A program made the translations under genes and the position numbers. Below the pieces are notes generated by a model, which was not told the origin of the DNA, did no database searches, and saw only the letters and a list, made by a program, of their open reading frames with translations. This document shows, piece after piece, positions 39,037 to 47,972 of a stretch of DNA of 64,000 bases (its first letter is position 1; each line of letters opens with the position of its first letter). The stretch is from contig NZ_SBHM01000001.1 of assembly GCF_004028095.1 (NCBI RefSeq), positions 1 to 64,000 of the forward strand, given 5' to 3'. The stretch comes from Paenarthrobacter ureafaciens (GTDB lineage Bacteria; Actinomycetota; Actinomycetes; Actinomycetales; Micrococcaceae).

Positions 39037-39498
39037 TTAGGGCAGCACGTCGTCCGCCCCTACCAGAAGCACTGGACAGTGGGCATGGGCGGCGCAGGCC
39101 CTGCTGACTGAACCGATCGCCTGCCCCAGGAAGCCACCGCCGCCGTGCCGGCCAATGATCAACATCAGGGCGTCGTTGCTTTCCTCCACCAGGACCTTGG
39201 CCGGCTCGCCGAACTTGACCGTGGCAGTCAGGTCGGCAGGCCGGTTTCCGGCGAAGGCACGGTCCACGGCCTCTTCGGCCATCTGCCTGGCGGTTTCCTC
39301 GAGCTCAGAGGTGAACTTGGTCAGTTCCTGCTCAAAGCGCGAGGTCAGGTAGTAGTCGGACATGCCGATGCAGGTGATCACCTCGAGCGGCACGCCAAAA
39401 ACCGGGGCAACCCGCCCTGCCATGGTCAAGGTATTCGATGAGAATTCCGACCCGTCCACGCCGACGATGATTCTCCGGGGGCTGTTTGGTGAGTTCAT
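39037..39498 (-). CDS. Universal stress protein, UspA family
   Basis: A 153-residue USP: IIVGVDGSEFSSNTLTMAGR and LIIGRHGGGGFLGQAIGSVSRA with the ATP pattern. Convergent with pta, 16 bases apart. Upstream is the broken tail of the CtpF-like ATPase; a poor box (GGGCCTAATGGCAT, 39534-39547, 9 of 14) lies 36 bases before its ATG. Confidence 0.92.
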   Translation of the reverse strand: MNSPNSPRRIIVGVDGSEFSSNTLTMAGRVAPVFGVPLEVITCIGMSDYYLTSRFEQELTKFTSELEETARQMAEEAVDRAFAGNRPADLTATVKFGEPAKVLVEESNDALMLIIGRHGGGGFLGQAIGSVSRACAAHAHCPVLLVGADDVLP

Positions 39499-39530
39499 GG
39501 GACAAGCTTTGTTGCGGTTTTCGGTGCACG

Positions 39531-39758
39531 CTAGGGCCTAATGGCATGCATCGCCAATGACCGCCCGGCCGGGTGCCTCAGCCTCTTGTACAGCAGGTCG
39601 ACCGCAAGGACCGCCGGGAAGGCGAGAATGGCGATGATCCATCCGGCTGGTGTGGGCGGCGCCTGTCCAAGGAGGCCTGCCACCGGAGCCAGGAACAAGA
39701 AGACGGCCAGGGCAACGATTTCGCCAGCGACCGCCCACAGCAGCAGGCGGTTCGTGAA
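39531..39758 (-). pseudogene. Cut-off C-terminal tail of the CtpF-like ATPase
   Basis: Downstream of the TGA at 39759-39761 the same frame continues for 75 codons. It reads FTNRLLLWAVAGEIVALAVFLF and then AGWIIAILAFPAVLAVDLLYK, two typical last transmembrane helices of cation ATPases, before a TAG at 39531. Homologs read WFTNRLLLW-like sequence, so the TGA stands where TGG (Trp) is expected. Confidence 0.8.
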
Positions 39759-42152
39759 TCACCCTTGCTGCCAAGGCGGGGTGGTGGCGCTGCGGCAAGC
39801 GAATGCCGTGGCCATCTGACCGATGACAACCGCGGCAAAGGCGGCTCCGGAGGCGGTCATGAGAAGGCCGGGGTCCAGGGGTTCACTCCTGGACCAGCCT
39901 CCGGAGACCAGCACGGTGGTGAAGGCCGCCATGGAGATGAAGGCCTCCGTGGGCCCCATGATGAGGAATGCCCGGAGCATGAGTTGGCGATCCATGAGGT
40001 GCCTCTTTTCCGGCGGCCTCTGGAGCACGCGCTTCCCCGGCGACTCGGCACCGAGCGCGAGTGCGGGAAGGAGGTCCGTGCCGATGTCCAGGGCCAGGAT
40101 CTGAAGCACGCCCAGGGCCAGGGGGAATTGCCCTCCTGACAGCGCCCAGATCACGAACGGGGCCAGTTCCGCCACGTTGTCGGTGAGGTGGTACGTCAGG
40201 AACCGGTGGATGTTGGCATACGTAGCGCGGCCCTGCTCGATCGCGGCAACAATGGTGGCGAAGTGGTCGTCCAGGAGGACGAGGTCCGCGGCTTCACGGG
40301 CCACGTCGGTGCCACTGAGGCCCATGGCCACCCCGATGTCGGCCTGCCGCAGGGCCGGGCCGTCGTTGACGCCGTCGCCGGTCATGGCAACCACATGGCC
40401 GCGGGATTGCAGCGCCTTGGCGACGCGCAGTTTTTGCTCGGGCGATACCCGGCTGACCACCACCCCATCCCGGTCCAGCAGGGCACCGAGCATCTGCTCG
40501 TCCTCCGGAAGATCGGAGCCCTGGACCACCAGGCGGTCCTTGCCCATCAGGCCGATTTCCGCTGCGATGGCGCCGGCGGTCACCGGGTGGTCGCCTGTGA
40601 TCATCGCAATGCGGATTCCTGCGTGCCGTGCCGTGGCAATGACGTCGCCGACTCCGGCCCGCGGCGGATCATGCAGTCCGATCAGGCCAAGGAACTCCAA
40701 CTCCTGCTCGGCTTCGGCTGCGCTCCGTCCTAGCCAGTCGGCGGGGGAGCCCGGAAGCTGCCTGCGGGCGGCTGCCATCACCCGCAACCCGCGCAAGGCC
40801 ATGGCTTCGACCTCGGCGGCCAAGGCCTCGGCATCCACGGAGGTGCACAGTGGAAGGACGGACTCGGGAGCTCCCTTCACGTACAGGACAGGGCCCATTA
40901 CGGCCGACTCCCTGCGCCGTGCAGCATCGAACGGGAACCTCTTTTCCGGCGGCCTGTCCGTGGATCCCTTCGCGGAAGGGGACCCGGCCTCGGGAAGCCT
41001 GCGGGCCAGCACATCCAGTGCCGCTTCCATGGGGTCTCCGGATGAGGTCCATTGGCCATCGTGCAGCACGGCCCGGCCCTGCGATGCGGTGCGCGCGCAG
41101 AAGGCAGCTTCGGCGGCCGCAGAGATGGCTTCGCCGCTGACCTGCGCCTCCGGTTCGTAGCCCTCTCCTTCAACCTTCACGGTTCCGGCCGGTGTGAAAA
41201 CCTCGACGGCGTTCATCCGGTTTTGCGTCAGGGTGCCCGTTTTGTCGGTGCAGATGAACGTCGTGGAGCCCAGTGTCTCAACGGCCTCGAGGTTCCGTAC
41301 CAGCGCCTGCTTCGCGGCCATTCTTTGTGCGCCCATGGCCAGGGAGAGAGTGACGGTGGGCAGGAGTCCCTCGGGTATGAGGGCCACGGCCACGCCAATG
41401 GCAAAAAGAAAGGAGTCGCGCCACTGGATCCCGACCAGGAGGGAGACCACAAAGAACAGCCCCGCAACCGCCAGGGCAACCAGGGCGATGAGCCGCACGA
41501 TCCTTCGCAGCTCCAGTGTCAGGGGAGTGGGAGGGGATTTGGTGTCACTGGTGAGGGCCGCTATCGCGGCCAGTTTGGTGCGCCCGGCGGTCGCGGTCAC
41601 CAAACCCTCGGCGTCGCCGTTCACCGTGAACGTTCCGCCCCAGCCCTCCTGTCCTGCCGCTTTGTGGATCACCACGCTCTCACCGGTGAGCATTGATTCA
41701 TCCACCGTGCATCCGACAGCTTCCAGGAACCGGATATCTGCCGGAAGGCGGTCCCCGGCCGCAAGAACCACGACGTCGCCGGGCACGAGTTCGCTGGCAT
41801 GCACGGTCCGGATCGTGCCGTCGCGGCGAACGCTGACCTCGGCAGGGAGGAGCCGTTGCAGCCGTTCGGCGGCGTGCTGCGCGCGTTCTTGCTGGATGTG
41901 GGCGAAGAGGCCGTTGACGATCACCACCACGATGATTGCTATGCATAGTTGCGGCATGCCTGCGATGTAGGCCAGGGCTGCGGCGGCCCACAGCATCAGG
42001 GCAAAGAAGTGGGTAAGTTCGGCCAGCAGCCTCCGCCACTGTGGAACCTTCCTGGCAGTCGGCAGCACGTTCGGACCGGTTGCCCGCAGCAGTTCAGCTG
42101 CTGCGGTTGAGGTGAGGCCCTCCTTGCCGGTTAGGACAGGATGGTCGGGCAT
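39759..42152 (-). CDS. CtpF-like P-type cation ATPase, truncated by in-frame stop
   Basis: A 797-codon frame for a P2-type ATPase: [85 protein letters not shown] and LTYHLTDNVAELAPF. It resembles M. tuberculosis CtpF, a DosR-regulated calcium pump. The frame ends ATTPPWQQG at an in-frame TGA and lacks the last two membrane helices, which are still encoded downstream (39531-39758). The product is probably inactive unless read through. The start at 42152 overlaps the end of the upstream USP gene by 22 bases, so both belong to one leftward unit. Confidence 0.88.
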   Translation of the reverse strand: MPDHPVLTGKEGLTSTAAAELLRATGPNVLPTARKVPQWRRLLAELTHFFALMLWAAAALAYIAGMPQLCIAIIVVVIVNGLFAHIQQERAQHAAERLQRLLPAEVSVRRDGTIRTVHASELVPGDVVVLAAGDRLPADIRFLEAVGCTVDESMLTGESVVIHKAAGQEGWGGTFTVNGDAEGLVTATAGRTKLAAIAALTSDTKSPPTPLTLELRRIVRLIALVALAVAGLFFVVSLLVGIQWRDSFLFAIGVAVALIPEGLLPTVTLSLAMGAQRMAAKQALVRNLEAVETLGSTTFICTDKTGTLTQNRMNAVEVFTPAGTVKVEGEGYEPEAQVSGEAISAAAEAAFCARTASQGRAVLHDGQWTSSGDPMEAALDVLARRLPEAGSPSAKGSTDRPPEKRFPFDAARRRESAVMGPVLYVKGAPESVLPLCTSVDAEALAAEVEAMALRGLRVMAAARRQLPGSPADWLGRSAAEAEQELEFLGLIGLHDPPRAGVGDVIATARHAGIRIAMITGDHPVTAGAIAAEIGLMGKDRLVVQGSDLPEDEQMLGALLDRDGVVVSRVSPEQKLRVAKALQSRGHVVAMTGDGVNDGPALRQADIGVAMGLSGTDVAREAADLVLLDDHFATIVAAIEQGRATYANIHRFLTYHLTDNVAELAPFVIWALSGGQFPLALGVLQILALDIGTDLLPALALGAESPGKRVLQRPPEKRHLMDRQLMLRAFLIMGPTEAFISMAAFTTVLVSGGWSRSEPLDPGLLMTASGAAFAAVVIGQMATAFACRSATTPPWQQG

Positions 42153-42952
42153 CGGAGATTCAGGAGTATGTGCTGTGCGACCGAACCCACCAGGACGGAG
42201 AGTCCGCCCTTGCCCTTACGCCCGATCACCAGCAGTCGGGCACCCCGGGAAGCCTCCGTGAGGGCCTCCGCCGGGGTGTGTACCGGGTCGCTAAGGATCC
42301 GCATGCTGATATCCGGGAAGTTCCGGTTCACCCATTCCGCTGATTTCCCGGCCACGTCATCAGGACCTCCGCCGGCGGCGTGCGGATCCACGGCGTGGAC
42401 AATGATCAGCTCTTCGTTGAGGCGGCGGGCCTCACCGGCGGCCAATTCCAGGGCACCGGCCGCATCCGGTGATCCATCCACGCCAACCACCACGCCCGAA
42501 GATTGCCCCGGCGCGTTGTGGGGGATGACAGCCACCGGGCATCGGCTGGTCACGGCCACTTGGAAACTGACGCATCCGAATCCTTCGCCTTCGGTGCCGG
42601 GGCCGCGGTCTGTGCCGACCACCATCAGTCCCGCCTTCAGGGACAGCGCGGAGAGCGCCTCGGCAGGTTCTCCGGTGGCAATTGTCGTGGCTGCCTCCAG
42701 GTCCGGATACGTCTGGTGGACCCTTCCGGCTTCGCTTCCGAGAAGGTCTTCGGCCCGTTTGAGGGCGAGGGTGTGCTCGTCGGGCACTTGGAAGACCCAG
42801 ACGGGAAGAACGACGTGAACCAGGGTGAGCCGATCGCCCATGGCGTGTGCCCGCGCGGCCGCCCAGTCTGCCACGAAGCTGCCGGCGACGGAACCGTCGA
42901 GCGCAGCCACCACGTGCCTGTTGGAAGGTGCCGTTTGCATCTCCGAAGTCAT
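42131..42952 (-). CDS. Tandem-domain universal stress protein
   Basis: A 273-residue two-domain USP. Domain one (about 10-140) starts HVVAALDGSVAGSFVADWA; domain two (about 148-273) has VVVGVDGSPDAAGALELA and LLVIGRKGKGGLSVLVGSVAQH. Frame is open to 43057, but that runs through the box and into the divergent gene's promoter, so ATG 42952 is used. The DosR-like box at 42990 lies 38 bases upstream. Confidence 0.9.
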   Translation of the reverse strand: MTSEMQTAPSNRHVVAALDGSVAGSFVADWAAARAHAMGDRLTLVHVVLPVWVFQVPDEHTLALKRAEDLLGSEAGRVHQTYPDLEAATTIATGEPAEALSALSLKAGLMVVGTDRGPGTEGEGFGCVSFQVAVTSRCPVAVIPHNAPGQSSGVVVGVDGSPDAAGALELAAGEARRLNEELIIVHAVDPHAAGGGPDDVAGKSAEWVNRNFPDISMRILSDPVHTPAEALTEASRGARLLVIGRKGKGGLSVLVGSVAQHILLNLRCPTILS

Positions 42953-42989
42953 GATCACCACTATTGACCGGCCGCAATCAGCCCGCAAG

Positions 42990-43003
42990 GGGCCTAAGGT
43001 CCT
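42990..43003. promoter_or_regulatory. DosR/DevR-like box, divergent usp-ctpF / ackA-xfp
   Basis: GGGCCTAAGGTCCT matches the DosR core at 11 of 14 positions. It lies 38 bases before the USP start and 75 bases before ackA. Confidence 0.65.
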
Positions 43004-43077
43004 GACATGGGCCTCTTTCCGGGATAGGGTCTCCCGGAGAGTGCTTTCCTGTCCCAAGGCCCCTGTGGAAGGATCCC

Positions 43078-44229
43078 ATGCGCGTCCTTGTCCTCAATCC
43101 GGGCTCCTCATCCTTGAAATACCACCTACGGGATACGGCCTGTACCCCTACCGGCAACGCTGTCCTGCACTCGGGGCAGTTGGAGTGGGCCGATGATCAG
43201 GAAGACCGGGGCGGGAGCTTGCGCCGGGTGCTGCAGGAGGTCGAGCGGGACTTTGGCCGACCGGATGCGATCGGGCACCGGGTGGTCCACGGCGGGGAAA
43301 GTTACACCTCACCCGTCTCCGTCACCAACGATGTCATCGCGATGATCCGGAGCCTTGGGACGTTGGCCCCGCTCCATAATGCGTCAAGCGCCGATTGCAT
43401 GGAAGCTGCTGCGGATCTGTGGCCCGGGTTGCCCCAGGTGGCCGTCTTCGACACGTCCTTTCACCGTTCCATCCCCGATTTCGCTTCGAGGTACGCCGTT
43501 CCTGAGAATGCCTACATGGCGCACCCCATACGGCGGTACGGCTTTCATGGGATCTCCGTGGAGCTGGCCTGCCGGGATGCCAAGGGCTTCCTGGCGAAAC
43601 AGACCGGGTCCTTGAATGCGGTAGTGGCCCACATCGGCAACGGCGCGTCGGTGACTGCCGTGAAGGCCGGACGCAGTGTTGACACGTCGATGGGCATGAC
43701 CCCCTTGGAAGGGCTGGTGATGGGCACGCGATGCGGAGACCTGGATCCGGCACTCGTGCTCCTGATGCTTGGTGAGGGAGCCACAGCCAGCGACGTCGAT
43801 GACATCCTGAACCATCGTTCCGGGCTCTTGTCCTTGGCGGGAACAGCAGATATGCGCACCATCGCGGCCGGCTTCCATCGAGGCGACCCGGGAGCTGTCC
43901 TTGCCGTGCAGGCGTCCAGCTACCGTCTTGCCAAGTACATTGCCGCGTACGCCATGGCGGTCGGAGGCCCGGATGCGGTCATTTTCACGGGGGGAATCGG
44001 CGAGAACTCGGCGCTGTACCGGGCAGCCACCCTCGAGTGGCTTCGGCCGCTGGGCTACGCCCTGGATGAGGACGCCAACCGGGATGAGGACGCCAACCAG
44101 TCCGATCGAACAGGTATCCGGACCGTCAGTACCACCGCATCCGCTGTTCCTGTTCTGGTCGTACCCAGTGACGAAGAACGGGCCATCGCTGAGTCGACGG
44201 CTTCCCTGCTGGGATCCGATAAGAAATGA
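43078..44229 (+). CDS. ackA: Acetate kinase
   Basis: A 383-residue acetokinase: VLNPGSSSLKY, GHRVVHGGESY, FDTSFHRSIP, RYGFHGIS, AHIGNGASVTAV, DTSMGMTPLEGLVMGTRCGDLDP and FTGGIGENS. All family signatures are intact. It makes ATP from acetyl phosphate. A tandem 18-base repeat at 44066-44101 gives DEDANRDEDANQ, an extra loop near residues 331-342. The phosphoketolase gene follows after 9 bases. Confidence 0.95.
   Translation: MRVLVLNPGSSSLKYHLRDTACTPTGNAVLHSGQLEWADDQEDRGGSLRRVLQEVERDFGRPDAIGHRVVHGGESYTSPVSVTNDVIAMIRSLGTLAPLHNASSADCMEAAADLWPGLPQVAVFDTSFHRSIPDFASRYAVPENAYMAHPIRRYGFHGISVELACRDAKGFLAKQTGSLNAVVAHIGNGASVTAVKAGRSVDTSMGMTPLEGLVMGTRCGDLDPALVLLMLGEGATASDVDDILNHRSGLLSLAGTADMRTIAAGFHRGDPGAVLAVQASSYRLAKYIAAYAMAVGGPDAVIFTGGIGENSALYRAATLEWLRPLGYALDEDANRDEDANQSDRTGIRTVSTTASAVPVLVVPSDEERAIAESTASLLGSDKK
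44066..44101 (+). repeat. In-frame 18-base tandem duplication in ackA
   Basis: GATGAGGACGCCAACCGG is followed at once by GATGAGGACGCCAACCAG, one base different. It encodes DEDANR-DEDANQ, close to the C-terminal end of the kinase. Confidence 0.85.
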
Positions 44230-44238
44230 GGTCATGAG

Positions 44239-46635
44239 ATGGTCGATAGCGCCAGGGATACCGCAGAGGATTTGGAACTGCTCAACAGGTACTGGGCTGC
44301 GGCCAACTACCTCACCGTTGCCCAGATCTACCTGCAGGACAACCCGCTCCTGCGCGAACCGCTCCGTCCCGGACACATCAAGCCCAGGCTGCTGGGCCAC
44401 TGGGGGACCAGTCCCGGGATCTCGTTGATCTACGCCCACCTGAACAGGGTCATCCGGCGCACCGGCGCCCACGTACTTTTCGTGACCGGACCCGGTCACG
44501 GAGGTCCCGCCGTCGTGGCCAATACCTATCTGGAGGGCACCTACTCCGAGGTCTATCCGGAGGTGGGGCAGGATCTTCAGGGCTTGCGGCGCCTGGTGAG
44601 GCAGTTTTCCACCCCGGGCGGGATTTCAAGCCACGTTGGTCCCGCTACTCCGGGGTCGATCCACGAAGGCGGCGAGCTGGGATATTCGCTCATGCATGCC
44701 ACCGGCGCCGTGATGGACAACCCGGAGCTGATTGCGGCCTGCGTTGTGGGAGACGGCGAGGCGGAAACCGGGCCCCTGGAGGCCTCGTGGAAGGCGCCGA
44801 ACTTCCTGAACGCGGCGAGGGACGGGGCGGTGCTGCCCATCCTCCACCTGAACGGATACAAGATCTCAGGCCCCACCGTTCTCGGCTGCCGCACGGATGC
44901 CGAGGTCGCGGCGCTTCTTCGGGCCCAGGGGTGGGAGCCGGTGGTGGTCTCCGGTGACGATCCCGGCGCAGTCCACCGCTCGATGGCCGCGGCCATGGAC
45001 GGGGCCTACGGAAGGATCCGTGGGATCCAGGCCGAGGCCCGGGAACAGGGGGTGACGGGCCCGGCGCGCTGGCCGGCGATCGTCTTGCGGACGCCCAAGG
45101 GCTGGACAGGGCCGCGGGAAGTGGACGGCCAACCAGTCGAAGGCTCCTTCCGGTCCCATCAGGTACCGCTCCCGACCGTTCGCGAAAACCCCCGGCACCT
45201 TGCCCAGCTGGAGTCCTGGTTGCGGTCCTACCGCCCGGAGAAGCTGTTCGACGACGGCGGGAGGCTGGTTGCCGAACTCGCCGCAGTGCTGCCTGATGCA
45301 CCTTTGCGGATGGGCGCGCTTCCGGCGTCGCGGGGAATCGGTGGCGGGGAACTCCCGGTGCCGGATGCGGGCCCGTACGCCGTTGACGCAATTCCCCGTG
45401 GCCAGGTGAAGGTCCACAGCACCGCACCGTTCGGGGAGTTACTCCGGGACACCTATCTACAGACCGCCGATGATCCACGCTTCCGGCTGTTTTGCCCGGA
45501 TGAGACGAACAGCAACCGGCTCGGAGCAGTGTTCGAAGCCACCGACCGTTGCCTTGTGGTGCCGGAACAGGAGGCCGGGACACTGGAGCACGTCTCGGCG
45601 GACGGGAGGGTCATGGAAGTCCTCTCGGAGCATCTCTGCCAAGGGTGGCTGGAAGGGTACCTCCTGACCGGCAGGTACGGCCTGTTTGCCAGTTACGAGG
45701 CGTTCGCGATGGTCAGCGCCTCCATGACCATCCAGCATGCCAAGTGGCTTCAGCACTCCCGTGACCTTCCGTGGCGGGCGCCGGTTCCCAGCCTCAACAT
45801 CCTGCTCACCTCCACGTGCTGGCGGAACGACCACAACGGTTTCAGCCATCAGGGGCCGGGGCTCATCGACTCGGTATTGTCGTTGTCCGGCTCGGTGGTG
45901 CGCGTGTACCTGCCCCCGGACGCCAACAGCCTCTTGGCCGTTGGTGAGCATGTGCTCAAGAGCAAGGACTACGTCAACCTGGTGGTCATCGATAAACAGG
46001 AGCACCCGCAGTACCTGTCCCTGGAGGAAGCCCGCAAGCACGCGGCAGCTGGTGCATCTGTGTGGGACTGGGCGGGAAACGAATCAGATACGCCTGCCGC
46101 GGATGGTCACCGTCCCGACGTCGTACTTGCCTGCGCCGGTGACGTGCCCACGCAAGAGGCGCTGGCAGCCGCCTGGCTGATCCGGCGCCATGTTCCGGAG
46201 CTTCGCCTCCGGGTGGTCAATGTCATTGATGCCATGGCGCTGACTCCGCCGGATGTCCATCCACACGGTTTGTCACAGGATGCGTTCGAAGACCTGTTTA
46301 CCTCGGACGTGGATGTGGTGATGGCGTGGCACGGCTATGCACGGGCGCTGCATCAGCTGCTCCACGGGCGAACCCGGCCGGAACGTTTCCATGTGCGCGG
46401 CTACAACGAACAAGGAACAACCACCACGCCGTTCGACATGGTGGTGTTGAACAAAGTCAGCCGGTACCACCTGGTGATGGAAGCGCTGCGCCGCACACCG
46501 CGGAACCTTGCGGGGGCGGAGGACTTGCTGGGGTACTGCGAGTCCATGCTGCGGGCGCACACAACCTACATCCGGGAGCATTTCGAGGACATGCCGGAGG
46601 TGAAGGACTGGGCCTGGACCGATCCGGCCAACTAG
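44239..46635 (+). CDS. xfp: Xylulose-5-phosphate/fructose-6-phosphate phosphoketolase
   Basis: A 798-residue phosphoketolase. LGHWGTSPGISLIYAHLNR, GPGHGGPAVVANTYLEGTYSE and VGDGEAETGPLEASWK (ThDP binding) are in the N-domain. PDETNSNRL and TSTCWRNDHNGFSHQGPGLID are in the middle domain; RGYNEQGTTTTPFDMVVLN is in the C-domain. It splits xylulose 5-phosphate or fructose 6-phosphate to acetyl phosphate. AckA (9 bases upstream) would convert this to acetate plus ATP, and Pta to acetyl-CoA. The result is a redox-light ATP route suited to hypoxia. Confidence 0.95.
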   Translation: MVDSARDTAEDLELLNRYWAAANYLTVAQIYLQDNPLLREPLRPGHIKPRLLGHWGTSPGISLIYAHLNRVIRRTGAHVLFVTGPGHGGPAVVANTYLEGTYSEVYPEVGQDLQGLRRLVRQFSTPGGISSHVGPATPGSIHEGGELGYSLMHATGAVMDNPELIAACVVGDGEAETGPLEASWKAPNFLNAARDGAVLPILHLNGYKISGPTVLGCRTDAEVAALLRAQGWEPVVVSGDDPGAVHRSMAAAMDGAYGRIRGIQAEAREQGVTGPARWPAIVLRTPKGWTGPREVDGQPVEGSFRSHQVPLPTVRENPRHLAQLESWLRSYRPEKLFDDGGRLVAELAAVLPDAPLRMGALPASRGIGGGELPVPDAGPYAVDAIPRGQVKVHSTAPFGELLRDTYLQTADDPRFRLFCPDETNSNRLGAVFEATDRCLVVPEQEAGTLEHVSADGRVMEVLSEHLCQGWLEGYLLTGRYGLFASYEAFAMVSASMTIQHAKWLQHSRDLPWRAPVPSLNILLTSTCWRNDHNGFSHQGPGLIDSVLSLSGSVVRVYLPPDANSLLAVGEHVLKSKDYVNLVVIDKQEHPQYLSLEEARKHAAAGASVWDWAGNESDTPAADGHRPDVVLACAGDVPTQEALAAAWLIRRHVPELRLRVVNVIDAMALTPPDVHPHGLSQDAFEDLFTSDVDVVMAWHGYARALHQLLHGRTRPERFHVRGYNEQGTTTTPFDMVVLNKVSRYHLVMEALRRTPRNLAGAEDLLGYCESMLRAHTTYIREHFEDMPEVKDWAWTDPAN

Positions 46636-46701
46636 GGCGTTCGGCGGGACAGGGCCCCCGTCATCGTTCCAGGCTGCAGGCACAAAGCCTAAGCTGTGCG
46701 C

Positions 46702-47163
46702 ATGACTGATCACCGGATCACGTGGCATGGGGAACATAAAGCAGGACTGACCCGGGGCGAACGGGCCGCAGACATCCTCCGGAACGGTATGGGCAGCTGG
46801 ACGTTCGTTGGGTTGTTCATCCTGTTCATGGCCGCCTGGGCCGCGGTCAACACCTTCCTGCTCGCAACCCGGGCATGGGATCCTTACCCCTTCATCCTGC
46901 TCAACCTGTTCCTGTCCATGCTGGCCGGCCTGCAAGGGGCCATCCTCCTGATCGCAGCCAAGCGCCAGGATGCCATAGCCGCCGCGATGGCCTTGCATGA
47001 TTTCGAAACGGATGTCCAAGCCAAGATCGAGATAGAACGGCTCATGGCCCTCAATCGCCAACAGCTTGAGATGCTGCAGGGCGTGAGGACTTTGTTGGAG
47101 AGGACGCAAGGGATTGGGCCGGACGCCGCGGATGAACCACGTGAGGGTCGCGAAACCGGCTAG
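46702..47163 (+). CDS. DUF1003 membrane protein
   Basis: A 153-residue protein. ADILRNGMGSWTFVGLFILFMAAW and NLFLSMLAGLQGAILLIAA give two helices; RQDAIAAAMALHDFETDVQAKIEIE follows as the DUF1003 signature, with a coiled-coil-like C-terminus. Function unknown. ATG 46702 preferred over GTG 46696. Near the transition between the stress island and the catabolic cluster. Confidence 0.85.
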   Translation: MTDHRITWHGEHKAGLTRGERAADILRNGMGSWTFVGLFILFMAAWAAVNTFLLATRAWDPYPFILLNLFLSMLAGLQGAILLIAAKRQDAIAAAMALHDFETDVQAKIEIERLMALNRQQLEMLQGVRTLLERTQGIGPDAADEPREGRETG

Positions 47164-47183
47164 GCAGCGGAAGGGAGGCGAAG

Positions 47184-47837
47184 TCAGTCCGGAAACTTGA
47201 CCGCGAGAATCGCCCGCGACAACGTCACGGCACGGTCCGCCATCTTTTCGAGTTCGGCGTCTCCGCAGTCGGCAGGTGTCCAGCGGGTGGCCCCTTCGAG
47301 CAACGTCATCACCACCCTCACGTGCTCCCCGGCGTCCTCACATCCCATGTCGCGTGCTGCGGCGACATACATCTCCTCATGGAGTGAGAGCCAGTCATCG
47401 ACCTGGGCGCGCAATTCCGTGGGCAGGATATTCGCCATCCTGTCGGTTGCCACCAGCAGGTCCCAGAGATTGCTCTCGGGGAGCCTGACCTGCCGCGTGA
47501 AGTGAAGGCTGACCATGGCATCCCAGAATTCGTCCGCTGTTTTTGCGGGGTCCACGGCTTCGAGTAGTGCTACGCCAAAGCGATGAAAATGCCAGCGGAG
47601 AGACTCGGCAACAATCTCGTCCCTGCCTTCGGGGAAATGCGAGTAGAGGCTGGGCGGTTTGACGTTGACGGCGTTGGCGATGGTCCGCATGGACACCGAA
47701 TTGAAGCCGTGGGCTATGGCGAGTTTCAGGAACGCTTCCAGAATGTTCTGCCGCCCGGCTTTCTGGCCTGCCCAGTTCCACTCTTCCAGGCGGGTCTTGA
47801 AGGCCTTACAGGCTACTTCGTAGGAGGTATCGCTCAT
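47184..47837 (-). CDS. TetR-family transcriptional repressor
   Basis: A 217-residue TetR protein. The N-terminal HTH is ILEAFLKLAIAHGFNSVSMRTIANAVNVKPPSLYSHFPEGRDEI. A later WDLLVATDRMANILPTEL segment forms the ligand domain. It is divergent from the small gene at 47973; two identical-geometry inverted repeats (47849 and 47891) lie between. A longer start at 47855 would run over the first of them. Likely repressor of the downstream catabolic cluster and of itself; inducer unknown. Confidence 0.88.
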   Translation of the reverse strand: MSDTSYEVACKAFKTRLEEWNWAGQKAGRQNILEAFLKLAIAHGFNSVSMRTIANAVNVKPPSLYSHFPEGRDEIVAESLRWHFHRFGVALLEAVDPAKTADEFWDAMVSLHFTRQVRLPESNLWDLLVATDRMANILPTELRAQVDDWLSLHEEMYVAAARDMGCEDAGEHVRVVMTLLEGATRWTPADCGDAELEKMADRAVTLSRAILAVKFPD

Positions 47838-47848
47838 GGTGCGCAATC

Positions 47849-47866
47849 CTAACATCCGTTCGTTAG
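47849..47866. promoter_or_regulatory. TetR operator-like inverted repeat, copy 1
   Basis: CTAACATCCGTTCGTTAG: CTAAC-N8-GTTAG. Starts 12 bases upstream of the TetR ATG. Confidence 0.6.
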
Positions 47867-47890
47867 CAAAATCTTATCAAAAGATGTTCC

Positions 47891-47908
47891 CTAACGTCTG
47901 TTAGTTAG
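47891..47908. promoter_or_regulatory. TetR operator-like inverted repeat, copy 2
   Basis: CTAACGTCTGTTAGTTAG: the same CTAAC-N8-GTTAG geometry, extended to CCTAAC...GTTAGG. It lies 42 bases from copy 1, about four helical turns. Confidence 0.65.
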
Positions 47909-47925
47909 GTAAGCTGAAAGTGGCG

Positions 47926-47941
47926 CGGGACACATGTCCCG
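47926..47941. promoter_or_regulatory. GGGACA palindrome before the catabolic cluster
   Basis: CGGGACACATGTCCCG, inverted arms CGGGACA/TGTCCCG. Similar sites at 50110, 58659 and 63559 suggest targets of the AcoR-like regulator. Confidence 0.5.
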
Positions 47942-47972
47942 TTACTGTGAAAGCGGCGGAGTGGAGCGAACC

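Noticed and set aside
39759..39761. TGA as a selenocysteine codon in the ATPase
   Set aside because: No selenocysteine insertion element or Sec genes are visible, and homologs carry Trp rather than Cys here.
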